Of a stretch of 60,273 nucleotides of DNA, positions 1-8,563 are shown piece by piece. Position numbers and translations under genes: made by a program. The notes beneath the pieces were generated by a model. It was not told where the DNA came from. It was given only the letters and a program-made list of their open reading frames with translations, and made no database searches. Position 1 is the stretch's first letter. Every line of letters starts with the position of its first letter. The DNA lies in contig DDVC01000178.1 of the NCBI GenBank assembly GCA_002345145.1, forward strand, positions 6,108 to 66,380, read 5' to 3'. Origin of the DNA: Bacteroidetes bacterium UBA2322 (GTDB lineage: Bacteria; Bacteroidota; Bacteroidia; Chitinophagales; UBA2359).

Positions 1-110
1 CGAATTACCGGAAATGCCGCCGGTAGTTGTGTGGTGTAATGGTTAGAGAGGTGGGGCGACACTTCGGTAATTCGGCGGGCGTTATAGGCTATGCTGACAG
101 ACAAGACACA
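1..110. repeat. Intergenic hairpin element, left edge of accessory array
   Basis: Non-coding stretch upstream of the first gene. Bases 1-10 (cgaattaccg) are perfectly complementary to 65-74, giving a long stem-loop, followed at about 79 by the word GCGTTATAGGC. A related GTTATGC word closes a hairpin region at 8541. The window begins inside this element, so its left end is unknown. It resembles the folded gap elements between the following genes; whether it is a recombination site is inference. Confidence 0.4.
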
Positions 111-131
111 GAATATTAAATCATAAATACA

Positions 132-1493
132 ATGGGACTATTTGACTTTTTAAAGAAAAAAGAATTTGAGGAAATTGCTCAGTTAAAATCTCAACTTGAA
201 CGGTATAAATCTATCACGGACATAGAAGCTGAATCAAAGAGACAACGGGAGCAATTAGAAAAACTTATTGCTGACAAAGAATCAGAAATTAAAAGCATTC
301 AAGACAATTTAGTAAAGTTAAATTCAGACTATCAGGGTGCACTTGACACATACACTAGACTCCGTAAGGAAATCAGTTTATTTGAAAATAAATTAGACAT
401 GATTGAGTTCGGTGTTTATGAGCCAATATACGAGTTTGAAAAATCTGACGAGTATAGACAAGAGCTGAACAGGATTATTGAACTACAAAAAGAAATGATT
501 AGTTCTGAGAGAGCCGCTATTTGCAGGACAAACTGGACTATTGACGGTAGTGAAGCAAAAGGACGAGCAAGCACAAAAAGATACATCAAGTTAACTTTAC
601 GAGCATTCAACGGAGAATGTGAATCACTAATCGCCAAAGTGAAATGGAACAATGTTAATCAAATGAAGGAACGCATAAAGAAATCCTTTGAGACAATTAA
701 CAAAATTGGTGAAAGTCAAATGGTAACAATACAACCAGAGTATTTAGACTTAAAATTGAAAGAACTAACATTAGAGTATGAATATCAATTAAAAAAACAA
801 AAGGAAAAAGAAGATTTAAGAGCTGCTCAAGAAGCATTGCGTGAAGAAGAAAAGGCAAGACGTGAATTTGAACAGGCTCAAAAAGAAGCTGAGAAAGAAG
901 AAGCCAATTATCAAAAAGCATTAGACAAAGCACGGAAAGAAATGGAACAAGCTACTGGCGACAAACATGACAAGCTTTTAGCACAAATTCAAAAATTAGA
1001 ACAAGAACTTCAAGAAGCACATGACAGAAAAGAACGCGCATTATCTATGGCTCAGCAGACCAAAAGAGGACATGTTTATATTATCTCAAACATTGGTTCT
1101 TTTGGAGAACATGTTTATAAAATTGGTATGACGCGAAGACTTGAACCTGAAGATAGAATAAAAGAACTTGGAGATGCTTCCGTCCCTTTTCAGTTTGACA
1201 TTCACGCCATGATTTTTTCCGAGGACGCACCAAACTTAGAGAACGAACTACACAACGCTTTTGCTAATAGAAAAGTAAATATGCTTAATTACAGAAAAGA
1301 GTTTTTTAAAGTTACCTTGGATGAGATTGAACAAAAAGTTAAAGAAATCGGACTTGAAACAGAATTCATTAGAATACCAGAAGCAATGGAATACAGAGAG
1401 ACAATTGCAATATTGGCAAAACTAAATTCTACCGAAGAACCAAAGACAATTGAACAGATTGTTGCGGACGAATTTCCGAATAGTTTGACATGA
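132..1493 (+). CDS. DUF4041 / GIY-YIG (T5orf172-MUG113-like) nuclease-family protein
   Basis: The 453-residue protein has three parts. Residues 1-90 are a charged coiled coil. Residues 90-210 match the DUF4041 type. A second long Lys/Glu-rich coiled coil runs from about 210 to 310. The C-terminal domain (about 313-400) has the MUG113/T5orf172 variant of the GIY-YIG fold: VYIISN stands for the GIY strand (315-320), YKIGMTR for the YIG strand (329-335), and ENELHNAF holds the later conserved Glu. Family members are common in phages and defence islands, and a DNA-cutting role is presumed. There is no signal peptide, so it should be cytoplasmic. The ATG at 132 is the first plausible start. It is a single gene in its own module, transcribed toward the next accessory gene. 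Which nucleic acid it cuts, if any, cannot be told. Confidence 0.75.
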   Translation: MGLFDFLKKKEFEEIAQLKSQLERYKSITDIEAESKRQREQLEKLIADKESEIKSIQDNLVKLNSDYQGALDTYTRLRKEISLFENKLDMIEFGVYEPIYEFEKSDEYRQELNRIIELQKEMISSERAAICRTNWTIDGSEAKGRASTKRYIKLTLRAFNGECESLIAKVKWNNVNQMKERIKKSFETINKIGESQMVTIQPEYLDLKLKELTLEYEYQLKKQKEKEDLRAAQEALREEEKARREFEQAQKEAEKEEANYQKALDKARKEMEQATGDKHDKLLAQIQKLEQELQEAHDRKERALSMAQQTKRGHVYIISNIGSFGEHVYKIGMTRRLEPEDRIKELGDASVPFQFDIHAMIFSEDAPNLENELHNAFANRKVNMLNYRKEFFKVTLDEIEQKVKEIGLETEFIRIPEAMEYRETIAILAKLNSTEEPKTIEQIVADEFPNSLT

Positions 1494-1708
1494 TAACAGA
1501 AAGAAGCACAACACACAACAGGCGGTTTGGGGTAATGGCAGGTGCAGTGCTTCGTATGACAGTTTTGTGGCAGGTTCAAGTGCAGTTCTTCTATTAAACT
1601 TTTGTGCTCCGAAAACCCGCACGAACGCAAAGCCCGAAAAACCTTATAGACGAGGCTATAACGACAATGCGAACTTAAACGAACAATGCTAAAAACGAGC
1701 GACATACT
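1494..1708. repeat. Divergent member of the array's gap-element family
   Basis: This gap shares recognisable blocks with the gaps at 4375, 9173 and 10114: a TTCTAT(T)AAACTTT(T)GTGC core near 1590, and a CCCGCacGAACGCAAAGCcC block near 1615 that equals the block near 4482. It ends with GGCTATAACG near 1663, shortly before the ATG at 1709. The order of blocks is the same as in the better-conserved copies, so it looks like an older copy of the same element rather than chance similarity. Confidence 0.45.
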
Positions 1709-2464
1709 ATGACATTTAGAATTCAAAAGACAATCATAAGTAGGTATCTTGACCTTGTTGACCAAGACCAAACAAGCGAGAAACAAATCATTGAACTTCT
1801 TACAACAATTGATAACTTATACAAAAGTCGTGTCTTAACTTCAAGCGACAGCTATCGACAGAAACTTGAACTCATTATATCCAACTTAGACTCTGCCCTT
1901 GTAACTCTTAAGCCTAAGCGGACCTATAAAGTATTGAAAATGGAGTTAAGCAAAGACCTGTATAAAATTCTAAAAAGCGATATTGAAGGAGTTGATTATA
2001 GCAATACAAATCTTGCTGACCTTCACAAGTTTGACAACGATAAAGAAATTATTATCAATCTTGACAACGTAAAAGCAACTTTAGAAAACTTGTTAGTTAT
2101 TAAAAGGAGGCTCAATTCAGAGGTTGACTTTGAAAAATTTGTTACGGACCAACTTGCAATGGTTTTCGGCAAAGAACGTGTTCACAGACAATTTAACATT
2201 GGAGGTTTTCTTGCACTCAAAACGGACATTGACATTGGTAACGGACAAGTTGGTATTGAATTGAAAATCGCAGACAATTTAAGTGCGACAGATATGCAGC
2301 GTATGATTGGACAAGTCATTTACTACAAAAAGCGTTTCTATAATAACAATTTGCTTTTATTTATAGCAAGCAAATCATCCATCACCCCAACGACGAAAGA
2401 GTTGAAAGACTTCATTGAAGAACTTGGAACAACAGTTATATTTACTTCAGCTATCAACTTATGA
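1709..2464 (+). CDS. Hypothetical protein with PD-(D/E)XK-like nuclease core
   Basis: I do not recognise the family of this 251-residue protein. The N-terminal half is helical and charged. From about residue 140 the sequence looks like a PD-(D/E)XK core: a helix (FEKFVTDQLAMVFG), then KTDIDIG with Asp173/Asp175, then GIELKIA giving the E-x-K pair Glu184/Lys186. After that come a helix with a Gln (RMIGQVIYYKKRF) and a hydrophobic strand (LLLFIASK). That order is what is expected of a restriction-like endonuclease. The ATG at 1709 is used; no Shine-Dalgarno is obvious, which is usual in this phylum. It is an isolated gene in the accessory array, so a defence role is suggested by context only. 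Confidence 0.6.
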   Translation: MTFRIQKTIISRYLDLVDQDQTSEKQIIELLTTIDNLYKSRVLTSSDSYRQKLELIISNLDSALVTLKPKRTYKVLKMELSKDLYKILKSDIEGVDYSNTNLADLHKFDNDKEIIINLDNVKATLENLLVIKRRLNSEVDFEKFVTDQLAMVFGKERVHRQFNIGGFLALKTDIDIGNGQVGIELKIADNLSATDMQRMIGQVIYYKKRFYNNNLLLFIASKSSITPTTKELKDFIEELGTTVIFTSAINL

Positions 2465-2725
2465 CAACACTACTTCGGACTGATAGACGCCAAGCTAATA
2501 ACAACAGCGGCTTTATTATGTGCGAAGCACGAACATTAAAACAGTTGCAATCCAAATCCATAGCAACACGTTGCAATTTGTATGATTCTCGTTGATTGGG
2601 AGGAGCATAAACGTCATCGGGTAAAAGCGAAAGGTACAAGCCCGCTACTTGTTTAGGAATAGCCGGTTGTGTTTTTTTAGTGGGTTATCGCTTTTTTTAT
2701 TGAGGGTGTGATACAAGGTGTTTAT

Positions 2726-2813
2726 TTGTTTTGTATGTTTGTGGGGTGGGAGTGTGTAAAAGCAACTAAATTGGTTGGATATACAAACAAAAGAGGGTGG
2801 GTAGAACTTAGTT
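2726..2813 (+). repeat. 88-bp direct repeat (copy 1), shared with 9423-9510
   Basis: By eye the 88 bases match 9423-9510 at all but one position (ctaaatt versus ctatatt). The module begins with TTGTTTTG, contains TATGTTTG at 2734-2741, and ends at GAACTTAGTT. Shorter copies lie at 4628-4657 and around 11276. In each case it sits roughly 100-190 bp upstream of an accessory start codon. Confidence 0.75.
2734..2741 (+). promoter_or_regulatory. Candidate -7 box (TATGTTTG) in the repeated module
   Basis: TATGTTTG fits the Bacteroidota -7 consensus TAnnTTTG. The same octamer occurs in the same repeated context at 4635-4642, 9431-9438 and 11279-11286. A matching TTTG at -33 is not evident, so promoter function rests on the box and its consistent placement before genes. 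Confidence 0.4.
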
Positions 2814-2847
2814 AGCGCCTATTTTGAGTAACTAACAAAATGATACA

Positions 2848-4374
2848 ATGACAGACATATTGATTTTACAAGAGAGAATAAAAAATTCTATTCTCGTTGG
2901 AGAAAGTGATTTTAGGGAGTTTAAATCTGCATTAGAAGGGCGACCTGATAATAAAAAGCCTCGTCTTGCAAAAAAAATATGTGAAGATATTGCAGAGGCT
3001 TTGGTGGCGTTTGCGAATACAGACGGAGGAGAAATAATAATTGGCGTAGAGGACGATACCACAATTACAGGTGTGCCACATTCTGATGAAGATGTTGAAA
3101 TGATGCTGAACTCACCTAAAACACACGTTTATGACGGGCAAGAATTACCAATGGTTTATAAATTAAAAGCCAACATTGAAGGAAAAGTCATTTTATTTTT
3201 TCAAGTGGATAAAGGAAGCTCTGAAATATATCAGTTACGAGATGGTAGAGTAATGCGCCGCAATGAAAAACGGCAGACTGTACCTGCTAACGTCAAAAAA
3301 TTGCAATTTGACCAACAAGAAATAAAGTCAAGAGAGTATGACAGACAATTTGTTGACGGTGCAACTGTTTCGGATTTGGATATTTCATTACTACAATCTT
3401 TGGCAGACAGTTATTTGAAAGGATATACCGTTGAGAGATATTTACAGCATTTGGGTTTGGCACAATACACCACCAACGGCTTACGCCTTACGAGAGCATC
3501 TGTCTTATTGTTTGCAAAAGATATACAAAGATGGCATCCCCGTTGCCAAGTGCGTTTTATAAAAATTGCAGGCACTGAGTTATTATCAGGCGAAAAATAT
3601 AATGTTATTAGTGATGAGTTTGTACAAGGTAATATTTATGAGTTGATATTCAAATCTTGGGAATCAATGCGTCCGTATTTGGCATATAAAACGGAATTTA
3701 CCGCAAATGCACAATTCAAACAAAAGTTTATTTATCCCGAAGAGGCTTGTAAAGAGGCTTTAATCAATGCAATAGCACATAGAGATTACGCAGCGGAAGG
3801 GCGAGGAATTGAAATCCATATTTTTAATGACAGAATGGAAATTAAAAGTCCCGGCGCTTTACTTTCTACCTTAACTGTTCAGGACTTGGAAGCCTTAGAC
3901 AACCGCCACGATTCCAGAAATGCCAAAATTGCCTACACCCTGAAAGTAAACGAAACGATGCGTGAAATGGGCGAAGGTATGAAACGTATTTTTACGCTAA
4001 TGCAACAAAATGAACTTCAAAAGCCTAAATTATATTCCAATACGGTTTGGTTTACAGTAATTTTATTTAACAAATCCGATTTTACACCAATACAACAGGA
4101 GTTTTTGCGTTTGTTTTCTGATTTTGAGTTAAGCCCAATTCAAAAAAGGATTTTGATTGCGGGAATGAATGATAAGGAGTTATCACCTATTGATATTTAT
4201 TCGGCTATGAATACAAACGATAGAGATACTTATGACAAAGAAGTTACCTATTTGCGGAAACTTAACCTACTTAAACAAATCAGGACAAATCCTCAAGCCT
4301 CAATGCTTTCTAAAAAGAATGGTATTAGCAAGCAGAAAATAGGGCGTTTTAAGGTAGTAATACCAAGAAAATAA
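2848..4374 (+). CDS. AlbA_2 (Schlafen-like) / HATPase putative transcriptional regulator or effector
   Basis: This 508-residue protein has the two-domain build of the COG2865-type, RecG-like family. Residues about 15-135 form an AlbA_2 (Schlafen AlbA) domain, with GESDFREFKSAL and the signature ALVAFANTDGGEIIIGVEDD. Residues about 290-390 form a GHKL-type ATP-binding domain (HATPase_c_4), with ACKEALINAIAHRDY as the N-box and a GEGMKRIF motif. A basic C-terminal tail with winged-helix character follows. Family members are annotated as transcription factors, and related Schlafen-domain proteins occur in anti-phage loci. It is cytoplasmic, a single gene in its own module, and begins at the ATG 35 bp after the end of the 88-bp repeat. 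The exact role is unknown. Confidence 0.75.
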   Translation: MTDILILQERIKNSILVGESDFREFKSALEGRPDNKKPRLAKKICEDIAEALVAFANTDGGEIIIGVEDDTTITGVPHSDEDVEMMLNSPKTHVYDGQELPMVYKLKANIEGKVILFFQVDKGSSEIYQLRDGRVMRRNEKRQTVPANVKKLQFDQQEIKSREYDRQFVDGATVSDLDISLLQSLADSYLKGYTVERYLQHLGLAQYTTNGLRLTRASVLLFAKDIQRWHPRCQVRFIKIAGTELLSGEKYNVISDEFVQGNIYELIFKSWESMRPYLAYKTEFTANAQFKQKFIYPEEACKEALINAIAHRDYAAEGRGIEIHIFNDRMEIKSPGALLSTLTVQDLEALDNRHDSRNAKIAYTLKVNETMREMGEGMKRIFTLMQQNELQKPKLYSNTVWFTVILFNKSDFTPIQQEFLRLFSDFELSPIQKRILIAGMNDKELSPIDIYSAMNTNDRDTYDKEVTYLRKLNLLKQIRTNPQASMLSKKNGISKQKIGRFKVVIPRK

Positions 4375-4750
4375 AAACAGGTGCTAACATTGCATTTGTG
4401 GCAAGGCGGGCAAACGTGCTAAATTGTACTTTTGTGCTTTCTATAAACTTTGTGCGTAGGGCAAGGAAGGCGCTATTTAAGCCCGCCTGAACGCAAAGCG
4501 CAAAACCGTCAGGCAGTAAGATAACGCCCGGCTATTGTTAGTTTGATAATGGAAACCCCCACAATTAAATTGGAAAAATTACGGTTGTGAGGGTTTTTTA
4601 GTGGGTAGGTGGTACAGGGTGTTTAGTTGTTTTGTATGTTTGTGGGGTGGGAGTGTGGGTAAATGACCGGAATGGGGGGATAGGGGAATGAAAGGGGGGG
4701 GATATATCTTAGTTCTCGGCAAGCAAATAACGAAAAAAATATATCTTGTA
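4375..4750. other. 376-bp gap before gajA filled by repeat element
   Basis: Non-coding. CTAACA at 4384-4389, ten bases after the previous stop codon, is complementary to TGTTAG at about 4537-4542. Inside these ends GGCGGGC (4405-4411) pairs with GCCCGCC (about 4481-4487). The element is followed by a G/T-rich module with a TATGTTTG box at 4635-4642. The gap therefore reads as folded element, then promoter-like module, then gene. Confidence 0.5.
4403..4657. repeat. 255-bp direct repeat, copy A (pairs with 9198-9453)
   Basis: From AAGGCGGGC to GAGTGTG this block is almost identical to 9198-9453 in the same orientation. The visible differences are a few substitutions, and one extra base near the CCGTCAGG/CCGGTTAGG junction. 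The two copies bracket gajA, gajB and the restriction-endonuclease-like gene, so homologous recombination between them could delete or duplicate that 4.8-kb block. Confidence 0.85.
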
Positions 4751-6481
4751 ATGGCAGTAAAAATAAACAGAGTAAGGGTTAAAAATTTCCGTTCTCTTAT
4801 GAACGTCGAAACAACTTTGGGAAATATGACTTTACTGCTTGGGACAAACAATTCAGGAAAGACTTCTTTCTTGAGAGCTCTAACAGTAGCTCTTACCTCA
4901 GATCGAAAATTTATATCGAGAGATGATTTGTTCATCAATAAAGATGGAAACTACCCAGAAAATCCCCGTGTAGAAGTTGATATAGAAATCAAACCAGTAG
5001 GAAGTGCAAGTTTTTCAATTGAATGGGCGCAAGTGTTTGGCTCTGATATCCAAATCAATCCTCAAAATGAAGAGTTTTTTGCCTACAAAACCATTGTAGA
5101 TTTTTCTGCTCAACAGACCGAGGCACAAATTAAGCGATACATTATCAAAGATTGGGACTCTGGTAATGCTGACGAAAACGAGGACGTAACCGCCAACATA
5201 ACAAAACTACCCTTATTCTTTATTGATGCCCAAAGAGACTTACAAGAGGATTTAAAATTTGCTCAATCCTACTTTGGGCGTTTAGCTTCTCAGATTAAAT
5301 ACGATGATACTCAGAGGGAACGTCTGGAGACTGCTTTAACTACGCTAAACCAAGAATCAGTTAAAAACAGTGCAGTTCTTACACACCTGAAAACTACGCT
5401 GGAAGAGTTAAACAAGACCGTTCAGACAAGGGGAAGTGGTGTGGAAATTACCCCGTTTCCAAAAAAACTGAGAGATCTTCATAAAGGTCTTAAAGTCAAT
5501 TTTCAAGATGGTGGCTCAGAAACTTTCAGCTTAGAGTATCACGGGATGGGTACTCGAAGTTGGGCTTCATTACTTGGGTATAAGGCTTACGTGAACTGGA
5601 TAAAACAGAAGGCAGATAATGACGGGGATTTGTTGCATCCTGTATTAGCATTGGAAGAACCAGAGGCCCACTTGCATCCAAACGCTCAAAGACAAGTATA
5701 TGGTCAGTTAAAAAGTGTCACTGGGCAAAAAATCATCAGTACTCACTCACCTTATATCGCTCCATTAGCAGGATTGGAGGAACTTAGAGTTTTCTATAAA
5801 GCAGAGGATTCCACGAAAATTGCTGATTTGAAGCAATTAGTTGTATCTTTAACGCCTAAAGAAAAGCACTCTCTGGAAACTCAGATTATCAGAGCAAGGG
5901 GAGAGTTGTTTTTTGCCCGATTTGTCGTACTTTTTGAAGGGCCAACAGAAGAGGGTGCATTGCCAATTTTCGCAAAAAAACATTGGGGCTGTGAGGCTTT
6001 TGAGAAAGGTGTTAGTCTCACACATTGCAGTGGCGATGCTTATAAAATGTATATTCAGTTTCTTGAAGCATTGCAAATACCTTGGGTCATATTTAGTGAT
6101 TATGATAACCCAGCAGTTCAAACAAAAGTCAACAGGATTGCCACCGATTTGAGGGCAGACATCAATAATGACAATCGGTTTATTTTACTTAACAATTCAT
6201 TAGAAGGTTATCTTATTGACGAGGGGTATAGAACAGAATTTCAAAATGCGTATTTTACAATCAAAGAACCTGAATATTCCGATGAAACAAGAAAAGCCAC
6301 AGAGAGAACAAGGGTAGAAAGACTTTCAGATACAGATTTAAAAAACGATAACACCGTAAAAAACTGGAAAAGCAAAATGGCTCCGATATGGGCGCAATCA
6401 ATTATCGAGCATGCTAACCCAGATTTACAAATGCCACAAAAGATAAAAGACCTTTTTACCTTTTTAGATCAGAAATTATAA
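4751..6481 (+). CDS. gajA: Gabija protein GajA: OLD-family ATPase with TOPRIM nuclease domain
   Basis: GajA is the sequence-specific DNA-nicking endonuclease of the Gabija anti-phage system, inhibited by nucleotides until phage replication depletes them. I start it at the ATG at 4751, giving 576 residues, close to known GajA lengths; an upstream ATG at 4688 would add a 21-residue tail unlike the family. Counted from 4751, KINRVRVKNFRSL is the usual SMC/OLD first strand. GTNNSGKTS (31-39) is the Walker A. LALEEPEAHLHP in the middle is the ABC-type Walker B region. ISTHSP follows as the H-loop. The C-terminal TOPRIM domain shows the acidic loop VVLFEGPTEEGALP and the later acidic pair IFSDYDNP. 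gajB begins 9 bp after the stop. Class 2 OLD nucleases always pair this way with a UvrD-like helicase. Confidence 0.88.
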   Translation: MAVKINRVRVKNFRSLMNVETTLGNMTLLLGTNNSGKTSFLRALTVALTSDRKFISRDDLFINKDGNYPENPRVEVDIEIKPVGSASFSIEWAQVFGSDIQINPQNEEFFAYKTIVDFSAQQTEAQIKRYIIKDWDSGNADENEDVTANITKLPLFFIDAQRDLQEDLKFAQSYFGRLASQIKYDDTQRERLETALTTLNQESVKNSAVLTHLKTTLEELNKTVQTRGSGVEITPFPKKLRDLHKGLKVNFQDGGSETFSLEYHGMGTRSWASLLGYKAYVNWIKQKADNDGDLLHPVLALEEPEAHLHPNAQRQVYGQLKSVTGQKIISTHSPYIAPLAGLEELRVFYKAEDSTKIADLKQLVVSLTPKEKHSLETQIIRARGELFFARFVVLFEGPTEEGALPIFAKKHWGCEAFEKGVSLTHCSGDAYKMYIQFLEALQIPWVIFSDYDNPAVQTKVNRIATDLRADINNDNRFILLNNSLEGYLIDEGYRTEFQNAYFTIKEPEYSDETRKATERTRVERLSDTDLKNDNTVKNWKSKMAPIWAQSIIEHANPDLQMPQKIKDLFTFLDQKL

Positions 6482-6490
6482 TATTGACTT

Positions 6491-8461
6491 ATGCCTAAAC
6501 AGAGTTTATCACCAGAACAAAAGAGTATTGTTGACCAATGGTTAACAAGCGGTGAGCCTATGTTGGTGGAAGCATCTGCAGGGAGTGGTAAAACTCGTGT
6601 TTTGACGGAATCTGTCCGCCGGATAATCGAAAATTCGCCCAAAAGCAGGTCAAAAATATTGTGCTTAACTTTTACCAATAAGGCGGCCGAAGAAATGCAG
6701 GAAAGACTTAAAGATTTAAGCATGGTAAAGGATAGAACTTTTATTGGGACGACTCATGCCTTTGCTTTAGATATTATTAAATCTCGGCGGCACGAATTAG
6801 GGATAGATGAACTGCCGACTATTGTGGATAAAGAATCAGATAGAAAATCTATCATAACAGAAGTTATTTTGTCCAATCCGTTTCTATCAAGACACTACTT
6901 GAATCCAAAACCCGAAACTCTTGCAAACTTTAAGACATTGGCTCAGTACCAAACTGATTTATTAAATAAGTGCATCAACTTCATTAGTGGTAAAAAACAA
7001 AAATTAGTCTGGCTTGATAGTGAAGCAGACAGCCCACCAGGAGAGAATTGGACACCGTGTACAATTAGCTTGTATAAAGACTATAATGACCTACTTAGAA
7101 ATCAAAATTTAATTGACTATGACGACATTATTCTTTTGGCATGGAAGATTTTGAATGAACGACCTGCCGTTGCCAACCTATACAGAAGAATATACGAATA
7201 CGTCATGGTTGACGAAGCGCAAGACTTGAGCTTCGCTCAGTATGAGTTTGTAAAAGCCTTATGTGGAGATACTTTAAGGAAGGTTATGATGGTTGGTGAC
7301 GCTAATCAAGCCATACATGGGTATGCTGGTGCAAGTAGCAAATTTATGACGGAGGAGTTCGTAAAAGACTTTAGATTAACGGAATCTCAAAAAAAGAAAA
7401 TCCAATTCAATTATCGTTCTTCTGATACTGTGATAGAGCTTGCAAACGAGCTTGCAGGAATCCAGCAAAACCCAGTGGAAAGTTACTATAAAGGTACTGT
7501 GGAATTTCATTCTTTCAACGATGAAGAATCAGAAGCAAATTGGGTGCTTAAAAAATTGCATGAAATCATCGGTACAGAGGCAGAAGGATATGATGGAAAA
7601 CTCACTATTGATAAGGTCGCTATCTTAGGAAGAAATAGGTTTGTTTTTAGCACCCTTATTGAAAAACTGGAAGAGGATTTAGAATTAAATGACAAGTTCT
7701 TCTTAAAAAAAGGTACGGAGATACTCGACCCTCAATCGACTACGATGAAAATTTTTGATTTGGGTACTCGGGTACTTTGTAACCAAAGGGCATACCTCTA
7801 TCATAATCAACTCATTGATATTTTGGATATACCTAAAGAAACAGAGTTGTCTTTAAGTGATTGTATTGAAGGCTTAAAGACAGCCTTATCAAAGAGTAGC
7901 CTTGATTACATCCCTAAGGAGGTTTTTGATTGTCTAATTGAATGTTGGCAAAGCGTAGAGAAAGACATCAATAGGTTTCCAGATGTTTTGAATAAAATAT
8001 TGGAAATCAGCCATGTCATTGAAGAAACAAACGAAAAAGATTTGCTTTATAATGATATTGAGGAATGGCAAGAAGCATGGGGTAATTATGTCCGTTCGGT
8101 ATCCGCAAACTCAAAATCAATAAGTGATTTTAGAAGGTTTCTTGCAATGGGCATCACTAAAGTCCAAAATCAGCACGGACTGACACTCGCAACGGTTCAT
8201 ACAGTCAAAGGCTTAGAATACTATGTTGTATTTCTCGTTGGTATGGGACAAGGCACTTTCCCTGATTATAGGGCTGTACGAAAAGGTGATATAGAAGAAG
8301 AAAAAAACAATGCCTACGTAGCAGTTACCCGCGCTAAACGAGAACTATATATATCTTATCCTATGTCTAAATCGGTTCCTTGGGGTAAGCAAATGCAAGT
8401 AAAGTCCGAATTCTTTAGAAATAAGGACTTTTTCCATCAGAATGAAAATAAACCAAAATGA
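6491..8461 (+). CDS. gajB: Gabija protein GajB: UvrD/PcrA-like superfamily 1 helicase
   Basis: GajB is the partner of GajA; in Gabija it forms a large complex with GajA and degrades nucleotides or DNA ends on activation. All SF1A helicase motifs are visible. EASAGSGKTRVL is Walker A near residue 30. CLTFTNKAAEEM is motif Ia. MVDEAQDLSFAQ is Walker B. MMVGDANQAIHGYAGA is motif III and IQFNYRSS is motif IV. LATVHTVKGLEYYVVF is motif V, and AYVAVTRAKRELYI is motif VI near the end. At 656 residues it is longer than the roughly 500-residue GajB first described and nearer a full UvrD, so it may keep a 2B subdomain. It follows gajA by 9 bp and is surely cotranscribed. A non-Gabija OLD/UvrD pair is the only real alternative. 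Confidence 0.87.
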   Translation: MPKQSLSPEQKSIVDQWLTSGEPMLVEASAGSGKTRVLTESVRRIIENSPKSRSKILCLTFTNKAAEEMQERLKDLSMVKDRTFIGTTHAFALDIIKSRRHELGIDELPTIVDKESDRKSIITEVILSNPFLSRHYLNPKPETLANFKTLAQYQTDLLNKCINFISGKKQKLVWLDSEADSPPGENWTPCTISLYKDYNDLLRNQNLIDYDDIILLAWKILNERPAVANLYRRIYEYVMVDEAQDLSFAQYEFVKALCGDTLRKVMMVGDANQAIHGYAGASSKFMTEEFVKDFRLTESQKKKIQFNYRSSDTVIELANELAGIQQNPVESYYKGTVEFHSFNDEESEANWVLKKLHEIIGTEAEGYDGKLTIDKVAILGRNRFVFSTLIEKLEEDLELNDKFFLKKGTEILDPQSTTMKIFDLGTRVLCNQRAYLYHNQLIDILDIPKETELSLSDCIEGLKTALSKSSLDYIPKEVFDCLIECWQSVEKDINRFPDVLNKILEISHVIEETNEKDLLYNDIEEWQEAWGNYVRSVSANSKSISDFRRFLAMGITKVQNQHGLTLATVHTVKGLEYYVVFLVGMGQGTFPDYRAVRKGDIEEEKNNAYVAVTRAKRELYISYPMSKSVPWGKQMQVKSEFFRNKDFFHQNENKPK

Positions 8462-8563
8462 GAATCGTAAGACAGCCGAGAACAAAGGCTATGGTGTCCA
8501 TGCCTTCTAAACGTCGGCACGGCACATAGCCAACCGTTATGCAAAATTAAAAACAAAAAAACA
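8462..8563. repeat. Bulged hairpin element between gajB and the next gene
   Basis: GGCTATGGTG at about 8491-8500 pairs with CACATAGCC at about 8525-8533, with one unpaired G. Inside this, TGCC pairs with GGCA. CGTTATGC follows at 8536-8543, twenty bases before the ATG. A stem with a bulged base next to a GTTATGC word recalls single-strand-folded recombination sites such as attC. The match to formal attC R boxes is imperfect, so this is a description of shape only. Confidence 0.35.

Larger units (their letters stand above)
2465..2847. other. 383-bp non-coding gap with shared promoter-like module
   Basis: I see no credible gene here. The left part (2465-2640) has no clear match to the other gaps. 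The right part (2726-2813) is an almost exact copy of 9423-9510 and carries the TATGTTTG box described separately. A T-rich stretch near 2680-2700 may terminate the upstream transcript, but no clean stem precedes it. Confidence 0.5.

Noticed and set aside
4688..4750. 21-residue N-terminal extension of GajA from an upstream ATG
   Set aside because: The extension is unlike the family, and the start at 4751 gives the normal GajA N-terminus and length.
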